A stretch of DNA of 64,000 nucleotides from assembly GCA_000482145.1 (NCBI GenBank), contig AUXH01000026.1, forward strand, positions 1 to 64,000, written 5' to 3'. The notes beneath the pieces were generated by a model that was not told the DNA's origin, did no database searches, and was given only the letters and a program-made list of their open reading frames with translations. Shown piece by piece: positions 51,355-61,900 of this stretch. The stretch is from Strigomonas culicis (lineage: Eukaryota > Euglenozoa > Kinetoplastea > Trypanosomatida > Trypanosomatidae). The number at the start of each line of letters is the position of its first letter. The stretch's first letter is position 1. The translations under genes and the position numbers were made by a program.

Positions 51355-51398
51355 GCGCAGAGGAGGGGCCGGGGGGAAAAAAAGCGCCCCCTCTGCGC
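51355..51398. repeat. GC-rich inverted repeat in the strand-switch region
   Basis: A perfect 9-bp stem (51355-51363 with 51390-51398) is extended by about three more GC pairs across a bulged A. The loop has six G and seven A. Confidence 0.8.
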
Positions 51399-51475
51399 TC
51401 GCTCCCAAGGCAAGGGTTCTCGGGCGGCGCCATTATGGGCGGGGGTTAGGCGCTGGCGCAGCGGGCTGGCTCCGT

Positions 51476-51496
51476 GCCGACCCACCCCCGGTCGGC
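51476..51496. repeat. Second GC-rich hairpin in the strand-switch region
   Basis: A perfect 7-bp inverted repeat, GCCGACC/GGTCGGC, with a 7-nt C-rich loop. Confidence 0.8.
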
Positions 51497-51693
51497 CGGG
51501 CCCTCCACTACAAGGGAAAGCGTCCTAAGCAAAGCAAAAAGAACGGTGGAGAAGGGGGGGGGGCGACATGTGGAGGAAAGGGCCGCGCAGAAGCAAACAA
51601 GGAACAATCATATCAGTTCTTTTTTTTTTTTGATCCAAGGACGGTAAGTTATGTACAGAGATTAGTAGTGCTGTTAAACGGGATTATCCGAAC

Positions 51694-53327
51694 TCATTCG
51701 GGGTGGGGCTCTTCCTCCGCCTCGTCATCCTCCCCGCCCTCTTCCTCGGACGCTGGCGCCGCTGGCTTGCTCTTCCGCGACGACGGCGGCACCAGCGCGT
51801 GCTGCATAAACGCGGTTTCCACAGGGCGCCCCTCCTCCTCCGGGTCGCGCGCGAGCATCGCCTGCTCCGCTGCCGTGAGCCGGCTGCGGTCCACGTGCTG
51901 CAGCAGGGCCGGCACGGCCGTGGCGAGGTGGCGCGCCGACTGGCTGCAGGTGAGCTCGTGCCCGTGGTCGCGCGTGGCCGCGTCGAAGGCGCCGCGCAGC
52001 TCCGCCGAGTAGCGGCCGCGCACCCCCAGCACCGCCAGGCACTGCTCCAGCACGCTCCACGGGGGCCGCGCCGGGCCGGCGGCGGGGCTGCCGTCGCCCA
52101 CCCGCCGCGCGAGCCCCGTCTGCCGCGCGGCCGCGCGCAGGTGGGCGGCGCTCACCGGCCGCCCGCCGGCGGCGCTCTTGAAGCCGTAGTCGGCGCACGC
52201 ACCGGTGGTGAAGGAGCGGAAGGTCCACATGGCGGACCGCAGCAGCACGACGCCGCTGCCCGGGTCGCCGCTCTCGCCGCGCGGCGCCCCGCGCTGCTGG
52301 CGCGACTTGGGCGCCGGGCGCGCCCGGGCCGCGGTCAGCTCGCGGAGAAAGCCCACGTTGAGCTCGAAGTGCGGGCCGGCGACGAGCTGCTGCCGGTAGT
52401 AGCCGCCGTCGGCGCGGAGGTGACGGTAGCGCCGCCACAGCGCCACCGCGTCGTCGCGCAGCCCGTCGTAGTAGTCGCAGCCGGCGAGCAGCATGAGGAA
52501 GATGAAGTCCATGCGGTACGACGGGAGCAGCGCCTTGGGCAGCGGCGGGTTCGGGACCGTCTGCATCCAGTGCGCGAAGAGCTCGTGGATGGCCGTCACG
52601 CCGTAGTCCAGCGGGTCGACGAGGTGCAGGTACTGGTACGGCGTCGCCGCCATGGCGACCATCACCAGGTCCGAGTCCGTGCTGACAAACGTCACGCTCT
52701 CCTCCCCCGTGTAGCGGCCGCGGCCGACCGCCTCGACGTACAGGCGCTGCAGGTGGTGCGCGATCTTGATCTCCCCCTCGCCGCTCTCCGTGCAGGAGCT
52801 CACCGCGTAGTTCCACGGCACCGCGTACGTGTCGGTGCGCTCGCGTAGGTAGTCGCGCAGCACGCACTCGCACGCGTAGACGAGCTCGGTGCCGGCCGTG
52901 ATCTCCTCCTTGCGCAGCGGCACGGCCGCGTGGACCAGGTCGCACGTGAAGCGCGGGTCGGCCGCGGCGGGCGCCGCCACCGGGGCCGGCGCGGACGGGG
53001 ACAGCCCGGCGCGTCGCGCCTTCTGCTCCGCCAGCTTCGCCGTCGGCGCGACGCCGTCGAACACGAGCACCACCGTTTCTTGCGGTTGGAAGCGCAGCAG
53101 CAGCTGCTCCACAAAGCGGACCGTCTTTTCGATCGTGCGGTTCGTGAAGGGCTCCTTCTTGTCGTAGACGTGGTGCAGGACGCAGTTCATGTCGACAAAC
53201 AGATAGGTGGGGTAACACGCGAGCGGAAGGGACCGCTTCCGCTCCGCTTCCGCTCCGCTTCGTTGGATGGGAGCGCATAAGTGATATTGTGGTGCTCCAC
53301 GTACTTCCACAGTCCCTTCACTCCCAT
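51694..53327 (-). CDS. XRN-family 5'-3' exonuclease, frame broken by an 11-bp tandem duplication
   Basis: Read leftward, the gene begins at ATG 53327 (MGVKGLWKYVEHHN, the family's MGVxG start). After 22-30 codons the frame shifts at an 11-bp tandem repeat (53240-53261). The rest continues in another frame to the stop at 51694. That main frame keeps all acidic active-site motifs: FVDMN, VFDG, the XRN hallmark EGEIKI, STDSDLVM and the GCDYYDG segment. Removing one 11-bp unit would give an uninterrupted 540-residue product, short for Xrn1/Rat1 and equal to about one nuclease domain. A naive start in the downstream frame would be ATG 53190. It may be a sequencing or assembly error, one disrupted allele, or a true pseudogene. 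The role would be RNA 5'-3' decay or processing. Confidence 0.75.
53233..53261. repeat. 11-bp tandem repeat causing the XRN frameshift
   Basis: The unit CGCTCCGCTTC (plus strand) occurs at 53240-53250 and again at 53251-53261, with a 7-bp partial copy at 53233-53239. One unit fewer restores the reading frame. Confidence 0.9.
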
Positions 53328-54145
53328 CACGCGTTCACCTAAATTGAGATTAAAACTGCGACGAGGCCGTAGAAGAGAAGAGTGTGAGACGGAAGAAGAT
53401 GACAGGCAAGCAGACAAAAACACAGCGTGCATGGATGGCTTAAAACACAGCACTCTCACTTCTAAGCACGGAAAAAAGAGTTAGGAACATACACATCCCT
53501 GTTTTTTCGTTCTTATTAAGGGTTAGTTTCACGCTTGGGTCACATGTAGGTCAAAATAGTACAGCAAGGGTGAACAAAATGAAGATGTGTGCGCATGTAT
53601 GTACATGAGGTTACTTATCCATAGTTAAACACTAAAGAAATAGGAAAGGTGGAAAAAAAAAAGGTGGCAATGGTAATCAAAACAATTTAAAAAGGTAATA
53701 CCACCGACACGATAACAATGATGATGCAACAGCATCATGCGAGAAACAGTGAGAGGAAAGAGGTCATGCAAAAAAAAAAAAAGTGATAAATAAAAGACAA
53801 CAATGCAAAAAAAAAAGAAGAGTGATAACGTAGCTGCTAATACATCTATATATTTATAGAGAGAGAGAGATAAATATATATAATGACAACAACAAAAAGA
53901 CTTTCCACTCACAATAGAGAGATTAAAGCAAGAAACAAGAAGCACCGTGTAAAACAACTATTAGTGAAAGCTTATCTGTTGTTACGATTTCATATCGATA
54001 TGTCCTTTCTCTATTGTTTTCTCAAAAGACGTTCTCAATAAGCTGGAACTTACATCATGCGTTTTTGCTGTTTTGTGTATGGTACTGTTACAGGCGTGAT
54101 GGTGGCTATTGCTCGGCGCCAGCCGCATGCGGGTCCTCTCCGGCT
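53328..54145. other. Intergenic spacer (leftward unit)
   Basis: 818 bp, AT-rich and A-rich on the plus strand. Read leftward, a CT-rich tract (about 53400-53360) ends in AG at 53357-53356, and another AG lies at 53340-53339, the acceptors for the XRN gene. A GA repeat lies at about 53859-53871. A 7-bp hairpin, ATGATGC/GCATCAT, lies at about 53720-53737, of unknown meaning. No gene seen. Confidence 0.5.
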
Positions 54146-55951
54146 TTACTGCTTCTCGCGGGGGCCGACTATCGCATCGCAGCGGTCTTGTGAGGGGGGT
54201 TTTGGCTGGCACGGCTTCGTCCGTGTCTTACTATCCGCACCTACAATCTCGGCGGTCTCGACCCGGCGGGGTGGTGCGTCGCGCGGCCTTGCCTCCTTCG
54301 GCAGCGGCGGCACGATGGCCGGGGACACGGCGCCGCCCCTCGTCGCCTGCGTGCACGCGTTACTCCGCTCGCCGGAGTCCACGCTGTTCACGCTTGTGAT
54401 ACTAGACGCTGCCGCCGGCACAGCCGTCGGTGAAACGTTGTGGTCCGTGCTGTTGCGGGCGGTGGGCCGGCGGTCGCGCGGCACGCTCGTCTCGCCGTCC
54501 TCGACGACGAGGATGTCGGTGAAGGAAGCATGATGGACGGGCACGCGCGTCTGTGCGAGCGCCAGCGTCAGCGACGCGAAAGGCGTCAGGGTGTTCGGCA
54601 GCGCGATGTTGGTCGAGACGGAGTAGCTGTTGCCGTCCGTGGTGCACGTGCTGGCCGCGGCCTCGCCCCCGCGCGCGCGCGCAGGGTGGGCCCACGCGTG
54701 CGACACGACGGACGGCACGAAGACGTGGGTGCCGCCGTCGTGACTCGCGTGTGAGAGGGGGGCGGCGCGCGGGGCGCTGCTCACGCCCCCGAGTGGCTTG
54801 AGCACCGCCACGACATTGGGGTCCTCCGCGGGGCGGAACGGCGAGGTGCTGAGGGCGTGCCGCAGCGCCATGGGCGGGTCCGCCGACGTCGGGTAGCCGC
54901 CGCGCCCGGCCGATGTGCGCAGATAGGAGGCGATGGCCTCCGCGTTGCTGGCGCGCGCGGTGGGCCCGGCCGCGCTGTCAAGGAAGGACACGGAGGTGCG
55001 GACGGACGTGAAGGACTCGGACCTCTGCGGGCGCACGCTGACCACGGGCACCGGCTCTCCCGCCACCCCAATCGACGGCAGCGCCTTTTTACTGAAGAGC
55101 TCCGAGCCCGCGCAGCTGCTCTGGCGGCGACGCCGGTGGTGAGAGTTGTCCGTGCTCAACTCGCCGCTGCGGTCGACGCTCGAGACGGACCCGCGCACTG
55201 TGCCGTTGTTGTTGAACCCGAAGCCGACGCGCCGATGACTACCGTCGAGGGCGCGCGCGTTGGTGCCGAGGGAAGACAGGTTGAACATGCCTAGCCCGAG
55301 GGAGATGATGGGGGACTCTTGGTCGTCGTTGTACGACCACGAGTCTTCGCCGAAGCTGCTCGCCTCGTCCGTCTCCTCCTTTTTGTGCAGCCCGTCCTTC
55401 GCGCTCGCCTCGTCCGTCTGCTCCTTCCTTTCCAGCCCGTCCTTCGCGCTCGCCTCCTTGTTCTTTTGCGGAATGGCGGCGGTGCCTGCCGGCGAGCGGC
55501 TCCATGTCGACTCCTCCTTCCCCTCTTGCGGCGGTTGCGGCGTCTGCGCCGCTGAGACGCGCTTGGCCAGCTCGTCCCGCTCCGCCTCGCCGCTCTCCGC
55601 GTGGTAGTTAGGAGAGCCCAACACGGTGTCGACCTCACCCTCGGCAGGCCCGGCGCGAAAGGCGCTGCAGCGCGGCGAGATCTCCGTCTTGACACGCGAG
55701 GGAACGAAAACGGACTCCGGTTGCGGCGAGGGTCCGTTTTGCGAGACAGCGGAGTCCGAGGCGCTGCCGCGGCGGTGCGACGGGCGCACGGGTCGGATGG
55801 TCGGCAAGTGGGCTTGCGGGAACGAGGACAGCGACTTGGAGGGCTTCTCCGCCTTGTGGCCCTGAGGCGAGCCGAGGGCTGCGGACTGCCCCGTTACGAT
55901 CTCAGACGAGTCATTCCACGTTGCATTGCGGGAGCTCACTGTCGTGCCCAT
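54146..55951 (-). CDS. Hypothetical low-complexity protein with N-myristoylation motif, 601 aa
   Basis: I do not recognise this protein. Read leftward from ATG 55951, it starts MGTTVSS, which fits the MGxxxS/T consensus for N-myristoylation, so it may attach to membranes. The start follows a T-rich tract and AG (55955-55954) by two bases, so the longer open frame upstream is not translated. The sequence is Ser/Ala/Pro/Arg-rich and mostly disordered. It has a 15-residue tandem repeat (EASAKDGLERKEQTD / EASAKDGLHKKEETD) at about residues 168-197. Many SxP, RxxS and T/S clusters suggest phosphorylation. No folded domain, membrane helix or catalytic motif is visible. Confidence 0.65.
   Translation of the reverse strand: MGTTVSSRNATWNDSSEIVTGQSAALGSPQGHKAEKPSKSLSSFPQAHLPTIRPVRPSHRRGSASDSAVSQNGPSPQPESVFVPSRVKTEISPRCSAFRAGPAEGEVDTVLGSPNYHAESGEAERDELAKRVSAAQTPQPPQEGKEESTWSRSPAGTAAIPQKNKEASAKDGLERKEQTDEASAKDGLHKKEETDEASSFGEDSWSYNDDQESPIISLGLGMFNLSSLGTNARALDGSHRRVGFGFNNNGTVRGSVSSVDRSGELSTDNSHHRRRRQSSCAGSELFSKKALPSIGVAGEPVPVVSVRPQRSESFTSVRTSVSFLDSAAGPTARASNAEAIASYLRTSAGRGGYPTSADPPMALRHALSTSPFRPAEDPNVVAVLKPLGGVSSAPRAAPLSHASHDGGTHVFVPSVVSHAWAHPARARGGEAAASTCTTDGNSYSVSTNIALPNTLTPFASLTLALAQTRVPVHHASFTDILVVEDGETSVPRDRRPTARNSTDHNVSPTAVPAAASSITSVNSVDSGERSNACTQATRGGAVSPAIVPPLPKEARPRDAPPRRVETAEIVGADSKTRTKPCQPKPPSQDRCDAIVGPREKQ
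55359..55457. repeat. 45-bp tandem repeat inside the myristoylated hypothetical gene
   Basis: Two copies of a 45-bp unit (55359-55403 and 55404-55448), plus the start of a third, encode the 15-residue EASAKDG repeat. The copies differ at a few bases that change residues in the second half of the unit. Confidence 0.8.
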
Positions 55952-56553
55952 GCCTAGAAGAACAACAACAAAAAGAAACAACTAGTTGACCCAAGTATCA
56001 ACGGAAGTGAATAATAAGAAAAAAGGGGTGGTGAGAGGGTTTTAGGGAGTACACACGTAAAAGGTAAAAAAAAAAACAGAGAGGAAATGCAAATTAAAAA
56101 AAAAAGAACAAAAAAGAAAACAAAAAACTAAAAACAGAATCTAAACAACTAAGCGAATAATTAGAAGTAAAAAGAATATACTATTCAAAAAGAGAACAAT
56201 TCCAATAAGAGGGGCAAAAAAGAAGAAGAAAAGGTGTATAGAAAAAAAGGAAAGAATTCCCGTGCCCTCTATACTCTTCTTCTCTGCTTGCCTTTACAAC
56301 AAAAAAGACAACAAAAAAAAAAAAAAAAGAAAAAAAGAAAAAAAAACCTACTCGTTTCTGTTTATTCTAGCTTTGTAAGTTATGAAGAATAATGAAGTGG
56401 GGGAAGAAAGAAGAAAAAATGTCCATCAAACACCGCAGCACCAATGGGATCAGAAGATGAAAAAACATACGCCGGAAGGGGACAAGAAAGCTGAAAAAAA
56501 AAAGCAGGGAGCGCGTAATGAAACGGAAGGAAAAAGGAGGAGAAAAAAAAATA
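55952..56553. other. Intergenic spacer with long A-runs
   Basis: Very A-rich on the plus strand (T-rich in the sense of transcription). Read leftward, the tract 55982-55956 plus AG at 55955-55954 is the trans-splice acceptor for the 601-aa gene. A-runs near 56311-56346 form further poly-T in the sense strand. No gene seen. Confidence 0.6.
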
Positions 56554-58593
56554 CTACAACGAATGCGTTCCTTTAATAAACGTGGTGATGGCATCTTTGA
56601 TTATCTGTTTCAAGCAGGGTCTTCCCACCGTTAGAAAGAGGTTCAGCTTTTTTTCCGTCGTTGTCGCCTTCAGGGAGCCAATATCCACTTTTGCGTTCTC
56701 CACGATGATGTAAGCTCGGCCCGATGAGAGCAGCCACCCACCCCCGTCCAGCGTGATGCACACCTTGGATGCCTTCAGCTCCAGCTGACCGCGGGTCGCG
56801 CCTTCATCGTACGCGTGGCGGCGCGACCCCATCGTGGAGGAGCTGCGCCGGTCCGCACGCGCGCTCGCTTCTTCGTGCCGGCGCGCCTGCCGCAGCGCCT
56901 TCGTCTCGCTGATGTACGCATAGCTCACCGTCTCCAGCTCCAGTGTCTTGGCGCACACACGGAGGTGCAGTCGCGACCCGTCCTCCACAAACCTCGCGAA
57001 ACACTTCGCCGGGTCGAGCTCCAGTCGGCGGATGGCGATGGGCCCGGTCGAGCACAGCTTCTTGCCCAGCAGCGGCAGGTCCAGCGGCACCTCCACCACC
57101 TCGTGCGCCAGTGTGCGCCCGCGCAGCTCCTTCTCCGCCAGACTGAGCAGGCGCAGGAATACTGTGTGGATGTTGCTCACCAGACGGGGGCACCGGCTGT
57201 ACAGCTGATCCACAATCTCACAACGGCACTTGACGTCGTAGACATCTTGGTAAGAGTAGAGCGAGTTGAGCACTTTTTTCCATTGCTCCTCCTCCGTATT
57301 GAGGTACTGCACCACGTCCTTGGCGTCCGTGACCGGGAACAGACGAGACTCCTCCAGTCCCGATCCGTGTCCGTACTCGGAGCTGCGCCGCCTCGAGTAG
57401 GGGATCCACTCTTCCCCACCGCCTAGATGGAACATCAAGTCCCCTAACGGCTTCCGCCGTCGCATCCGGTTCTGCAGCGCATCCGAGGCTGCGGTCCGCT
57501 TCTTGCGCTGCTCGAGGACGCGGGCTGCGTCGCAGGCCTGCTTGGTGGACAGCGACGGGTACGGCTCGCCCCCACCAGCCGCCCGCTCCGCCGCCAGCGC
57601 GCCGTCCACGAAGGGCTCGTGCGTCTCCTGCGTCGGCGCCGCGGCGTGGCACGGACCGCCGTCGCTCGGCGGCTCGCCGGGCACAGTGGCTGCCGCGTCC
57701 TCTGTGCCCTCTTGGCACTCGTCCTTGTTCGCCGCAGTGGCGCTGTTCGACCGTGTCGCCGCCGCCGTCGCAACCGAGTCGCTCTCAGAGAAAAATGGAA
57801 TCGTGAAAAACTGGGCCTCATCAAAGACGCGCAGCACATCCTCCTGATGCTGCTGGAGCTCCGCCGCGCTGACGCGGAGGGCCAGTGGTGCCCACCGCAC
57901 AATCGGCGCCGAAAGCGGCTCCTCCACGTCCTCCTCCACCAAACGGTCCGCTCCTTCCTCCCGTGCGGGATCGCTATCACAGCCATCCGTACTGCCCGGT
58001 GGAAACAGAACCACACCTGCCTTCGTGTCCCTACTGCCCTGCGCCGGTACGAAGGACAGCGGTGTGAACATGGCGTCTTCTATACTATTCATTTGGGGGA
58101 GCAATGCTGCATCCCACTTGGATGTGTCTATTGCAAAGGTCTGCGCCGTGAAATTGTACTCTTGCGAGTGTGATAAATTACCGTATTGACCGTCTTTGAA
58201 GAGGTCACACGCGCGCTCCTCTAATGACTCCGAAAGTCCATTGAAAGCCCTGGAGCGCTCCGATTTGCTCTTTTTCTTATCACGTGAAAGCGCATACTGT
58301 TCTTTGAGATAGCTATAGCCACTAACATCGGGGTTGAGGGCCTCGAAGGCATGCCGCGCCGCTTCCTCTGCGGATTTCGTGTTCTGCACAATGCTGACGA
58401 GTTCATCTCGCAACGCGTAGGGAAACAGCGCCTGCAAGTACTTGACTCTGTCATTCGTGCTTATACCTTCACTAAGATTCTTTCGCTTGACAAGTTCAGT
58501 TCTTTTCCGCTGAGCCCTTGGTGTCTTCACAAGGCTTGGGGACGCCTCAGGAACTGTTTCCTTGTTCTCTTGCACCACTACATGAACCGACAT
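56554..58593 (-). CDS. Hypothetical protein with possible CUE-like N-terminal helix bundle, 679 aa
   Basis: Read leftward from ATG 58593. Residues of about 48-90 (YLQALFPYALRDELVSIVQ followed by NTKSAEEAARHAFEAL) match the pattern of a CUE ubiquitin-binding domain: a hydrophobic residue-FP motif, then a helix ending in a di-hydrophobic segment. This is a weak, short match and an inference. The middle (about 190-400) is acidic, Ala-rich and disordered, with a basic RKKRTAASDALQNRMRRRK patch near 395. The C-terminal 200 residues look folded, alternating strands and helices, and end in KGTHSL. No membrane segment. A splice AG at 58601-58600 lies just upstream. Confidence 0.65.
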   Translation of the reverse strand: MSVHVVVQENKETVPEASPSLVKTPRAQRKRTELVKRKNLSEGISTNDRVKYLQALFPYALRDELVSIVQNTKSAEEAARHAFEALNPDVSGYSYLKEQYALSRDKKKSKSERSRAFNGLSESLEERACDLFKDGQYGNLSHSQEYNFTAQTFAIDTSKWDAALLPQMNSIEDAMFTPLSFVPAQGSRDTKAGVVLFPPGSTDGCDSDPAREEGADRLVEEDVEEPLSAPIVRWAPLALRVSAAELQQHQEDVLRVFDEAQFFTIPFFSESDSVATAAATRSNSATAANKDECQEGTEDAAATVPGEPPSDGGPCHAAAPTQETHEPFVDGALAAERAAGGGEPYPSLSTKQACDAARVLEQRKKRTAASDALQNRMRRRKPLGDLMFHLGGGEEWIPYSRRRSSEYGHGSGLEESRLFPVTDAKDVVQYLNTEEEQWKKVLNSLYSYQDVYDVKCRCEIVDQLYSRCPRLVSNIHTVFLRLLSLAEKELRGRTLAHEVVEVPLDLPLLGKKLCSTGPIAIRRLELDPAKCFARFVEDGSRLHLRVCAKTLELETVSYAYISETKALRQARRHEEASARADRRSSSTMGSRRHAYDEGATRGQLELKASKVCITLDGGGWLLSSGRAYIIVENAKVDIGSLKATTTEKKLNLFLTVGRPCLKQIIKDAITTFIKGTHSL

Positions 58594-58952
58594 GACAAAC
58601 TACGGTGAGGGAATCATGTAGGAAACCAACAAGCACATTGAAAAAAAAAAGAATGAATCGTGTTATAAGACATGGAAGGAGAAATAATAACATGAATTAA
58701 AGCATCAACTACGATTTCTATCATCTACAGGTCAAAAGGGAAAAAAAAACTGATGACATACGCAAGCACATTCGAAAACCTTTTTTTTTTAAGGAGTTCT
58801 GTTTTATCACCAATAAGTGGCGTTTCAAATAGCAGAGAACAGGAAGCATTGCCATAATAATAGTAAGCAAATTCATTATTCAGACGAGAGAAAAAAAAAA
58901 ACGAACTCTCTGTCATTGGACCCAACAACTAGAGATGAGTCTTACCGCACAA
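58594..58952. other. Intergenic spacer
   Basis: AT-rich with A-runs at about 58640-58650, 58740-58749 and 58890-58901, and a T-run at about 58782-58790. Read leftward, it holds the 3'UTR of the 1479-aa gene and the splice signal of the 679-aa gene. Nothing else. Confidence 0.5.
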
Positions 58953-61900
58953 TCACGGTAAAAAAGAAAACGTCTCCTTCTCAATCACGACGAGGGCCTT
59001 TCGAATGGTTTCGATCTCGAACCATCCTGCGTGGGTCTCGCATAAGATGCGCACACCAGTTGCCGCGTCCATAATCACCTTGTGAACCACTTGCACTTGC
59101 TGTACCGTTTCGTGCGTATCATAAAAAGGTATCATGGGGTCGTACACGCAGACGAGCGTGCGCAGGTCGACGGCTGTAACCAGTCGAGCGCACATATGCG
59201 CCAACCGGTGCTCGGGAAGGGCGGGCGGACGCGCCCCCTCGCACGGCGGTCGGTGCGTGGAGCCCCTTCGGTCTAGCAGAGCATGTGAGAGAAGAAACAG
59301 CAAACGGTCTTCCTCATCCTGGTGGTCCAGTGCACCGTCCTCCCCCCGCCTTAGGCGGGCCATTCGCGCGAGCATATCCATTAGAAATAGGCGCGGTGTC
59401 CCGTGCGGCTCGTGGCGGCCGTGGGCCAGGCCCGAGTGAGGCCCATCGTTGGGCAGCGCCGCGCACCTCCTGGTCGGTACACCGCCGTGCGACGGGTGCG
59501 CGTAGGTGCGCGCGACGCGGTGCAGCGCATCCAGCGCAGCCTGAAGCGCTGCCTTCTCCTCGGGGAAGGGGGCCAGCCGCCCCAGCGCGTCTCGCACATA
59601 GTCCAGGGCTCGCACCACACACCAGCTGTCCCGCTCACAGCCGGCCTCCTGTGCGCCATCCGCTTTAGTCAATAGCTGTACCATGCAGTAGGGGAGTACT
59701 TGCGCGTGCAGGAACGAGGCCAGCGTATGCATTTCCTTCGTCATCGTTTGACCTTGGCCATCCTCACATCGCATGTTGTGTTCCACTTCTGTGAGGAGCG
59801 CTATCGTGGGGCGGAGGAGGACGCGGCCCGACACCGTCTTCCTTTCTGCGTCCGCCCCCGCGCGGCCCCATGTCGTATGGAGCCATATAGAAGCCAAGAT
59901 GCGGAAGCGCATGAGAAGGGTGTATAAAGGAAGAAGCGAGACGTCCGCAATCCCTACCCCTGTGGTGGGGACGTGCAGTGTCAACACACGCGACGCCGTA
60001 TCCTCCACGGTATCTGAATCCCCGGAAAGCACATTCCGCTCTCTGTTGTAGACAAGAAGAATATCATACCACCGTAGCAAGTCCAGCGTGTCAACATCTT
60101 TCCCAAGTGTGTTTTGTCCAACCGCGCGCGACGCCCGCATGGAGGGACCCGTCGCTGCCTCCATACGCACACCCCACAGCTGCATGCACATACATGTAAA
60201 GGGATGCCTCCCGTCACGGTCGCCATGCGCCTCATCGTTCCTCACGCTGTGCGTGGGAGACCGCCTCAGCGACAGGGAGCTGTGCCACCACTGTTCGATC
60301 AGCGGCACGCGCCGCTGCCACCTCAGCGAGAGGCCGTATACATGGGCCAGCGTGTGCCCAGCCTGTGACCGGTTCCACGTGGCCCGCTTGGCCGCGCTCA
60401 GCAGTATCTCCACCACACTACGGTAGGGCTCGCAACCCGACGCTTCAGTCACCCACTGTGCCCCGTCACGCGTGTCGGTCGCGGGTCCGAGCGCTGTGCC
60501 CGCGCCCATCTCATCCACGTAGGCGGCATGTGAGGAGAAGAGCAGCCTGTTTTCTCGCAGGCTGCGCTGGTAGACTAGTGTGGCGTGCTGTCTGCCGCGG
60601 CACAGCAGTCCGCTGGGCCCGCTCAGGGGGGAGGCAAAGCGCGCCAGTGCCGTCGTGGGCGCTATGCCGGACGGCGGACGAGCGGGGACGGACACGGCGT
60701 CCAGCAGGCCGCCGCTCTTGGATAAGTATGTGCCGCCGAGTGGCGTGCGAACACTCTCACATTGGTTCACAATGGTGTCAGACGAGCGGAAAAAGGGATG
60801 CCACTGAAGCATACTGTTCAAGAGCAACTCTAGCTCCGCGAGGGTGGCTGGCGGCAATGCTCTTCGGCGGCGCCTTGTTCGGTCAGCGCGCTGTCCATTC
60901 GTCTGAAAACAGACGGAAAGCAGCTTTTGCGCGGTATCCATCCATAGCGAGCTGCCACTATCCTTTTCGAGAATGCTGCCCAGCGCGCTGGCGGTCCAAT
61001 ACACACCGAAGAGGTCCACCGCACGCCGCACGAATTGGGTGACGGCGTACAACTCGGTCGAGAGCAGAACCTCCTGTAGCGTCCCTCGCAGCGCCCGGGG
61101 CCACTCCACACACTCGGCCCACGCTGCCGTGTCTGCACCCGTGCGGCTCGCCATCGCGAGTGTGACGTCTAACATGTGCAGCGTGTTCACAAAGCTCACT
61201 ACAAGGTCCCGGTGGTGCGCATCCTCCAAGTGCCTTGTCTGACCGTCACACAGGGACAGAAAGGGAGCCCCACGGTTCTGCTCCAACAGCAACCGGGGAA
61301 GCAGCTGGCTCACGTGCGGCCACGACGAAGGCGCGAGGAAACGGAGCGTATCCTCACGAGAGGGGGCGACCGCTCGATGCGCCGTGGCAGCCCCGCACCG
61401 GTCCGGGTGGTCTGCTGGTGGCGGCGGCAGACCTCTCAGCGCCGCCAGGAGCACGGCACTAAACTGCTCCGCCGTGCGCCATTGGAGGACCGCTTCGATG
61501 ATGTGTTGAGATACCAAACGGGGGACCCCCTTTGTCGTCTCCTTCGCTGCCAGCGTCGGAGCATCTGCGTCCGTCCCACTGTGCGGACAAGCGGCTCCTC
61601 CGTCATACTCACACAGCGTGTGCGTCTCGCCGAGATGCCGCACCCATCGCTGACTCAGGAGCAATGCCGCCTGCGCGAGCTCGGCCACAAGGGACTCAAA
61701 GAGTACCCCATTCTGTGGAAGATGACCACGAGCCCAGGAAAGGAGCGAGATACTGCCGTTCGCATGAGTGGCAGGAGCGGCATCGACGTTAATGTCTTTT
61801 AGAACACGAGCGACTTCGCGCAAAAGGTGTGTTTCTTCACGTTTTGAAAACGTGCTGCTTTCCGCCAGCACATGGGCCAGCAAGCGCAGCAAACTGCACG

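Larger units (their letters stand above)
51193..51693. other. Convergent strand-switch region, GC-rich, with two strong inverted repeats
   Basis: This separates the rightward and leftward transcription units. Unlike all other spacers it is GC-rich (especially 51,350-51,530). It holds an inverted repeat, GCGCAGAGG/CCTCTGCGC (51355-51363, 51390-51398), whose loop contains G6A7. A second one is GCCGACC/GGTCGGC (51476-51482, 51490-51496). A T-run (51619-51631) follows. Such sites are where Pol II units from both sides end in trypanosomatids. tRNA genes often sit here in other species, but I find no tRNA B box (GGTTCGA) on either strand. Confidence 0.75.

Noticed and set aside
51193..51693. tRNA gene at the strand-switch region
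   Set aside because: No GGTTCGA-type B box or cloverleaf could be found on either strand despite the GC-rich stems.
53720..53737. 7-bp hairpin ATGATGC/GCATCAT
   Set aside because: Short, in an A-rich spacer, with no boxes or guide sequence; no function can be argued.
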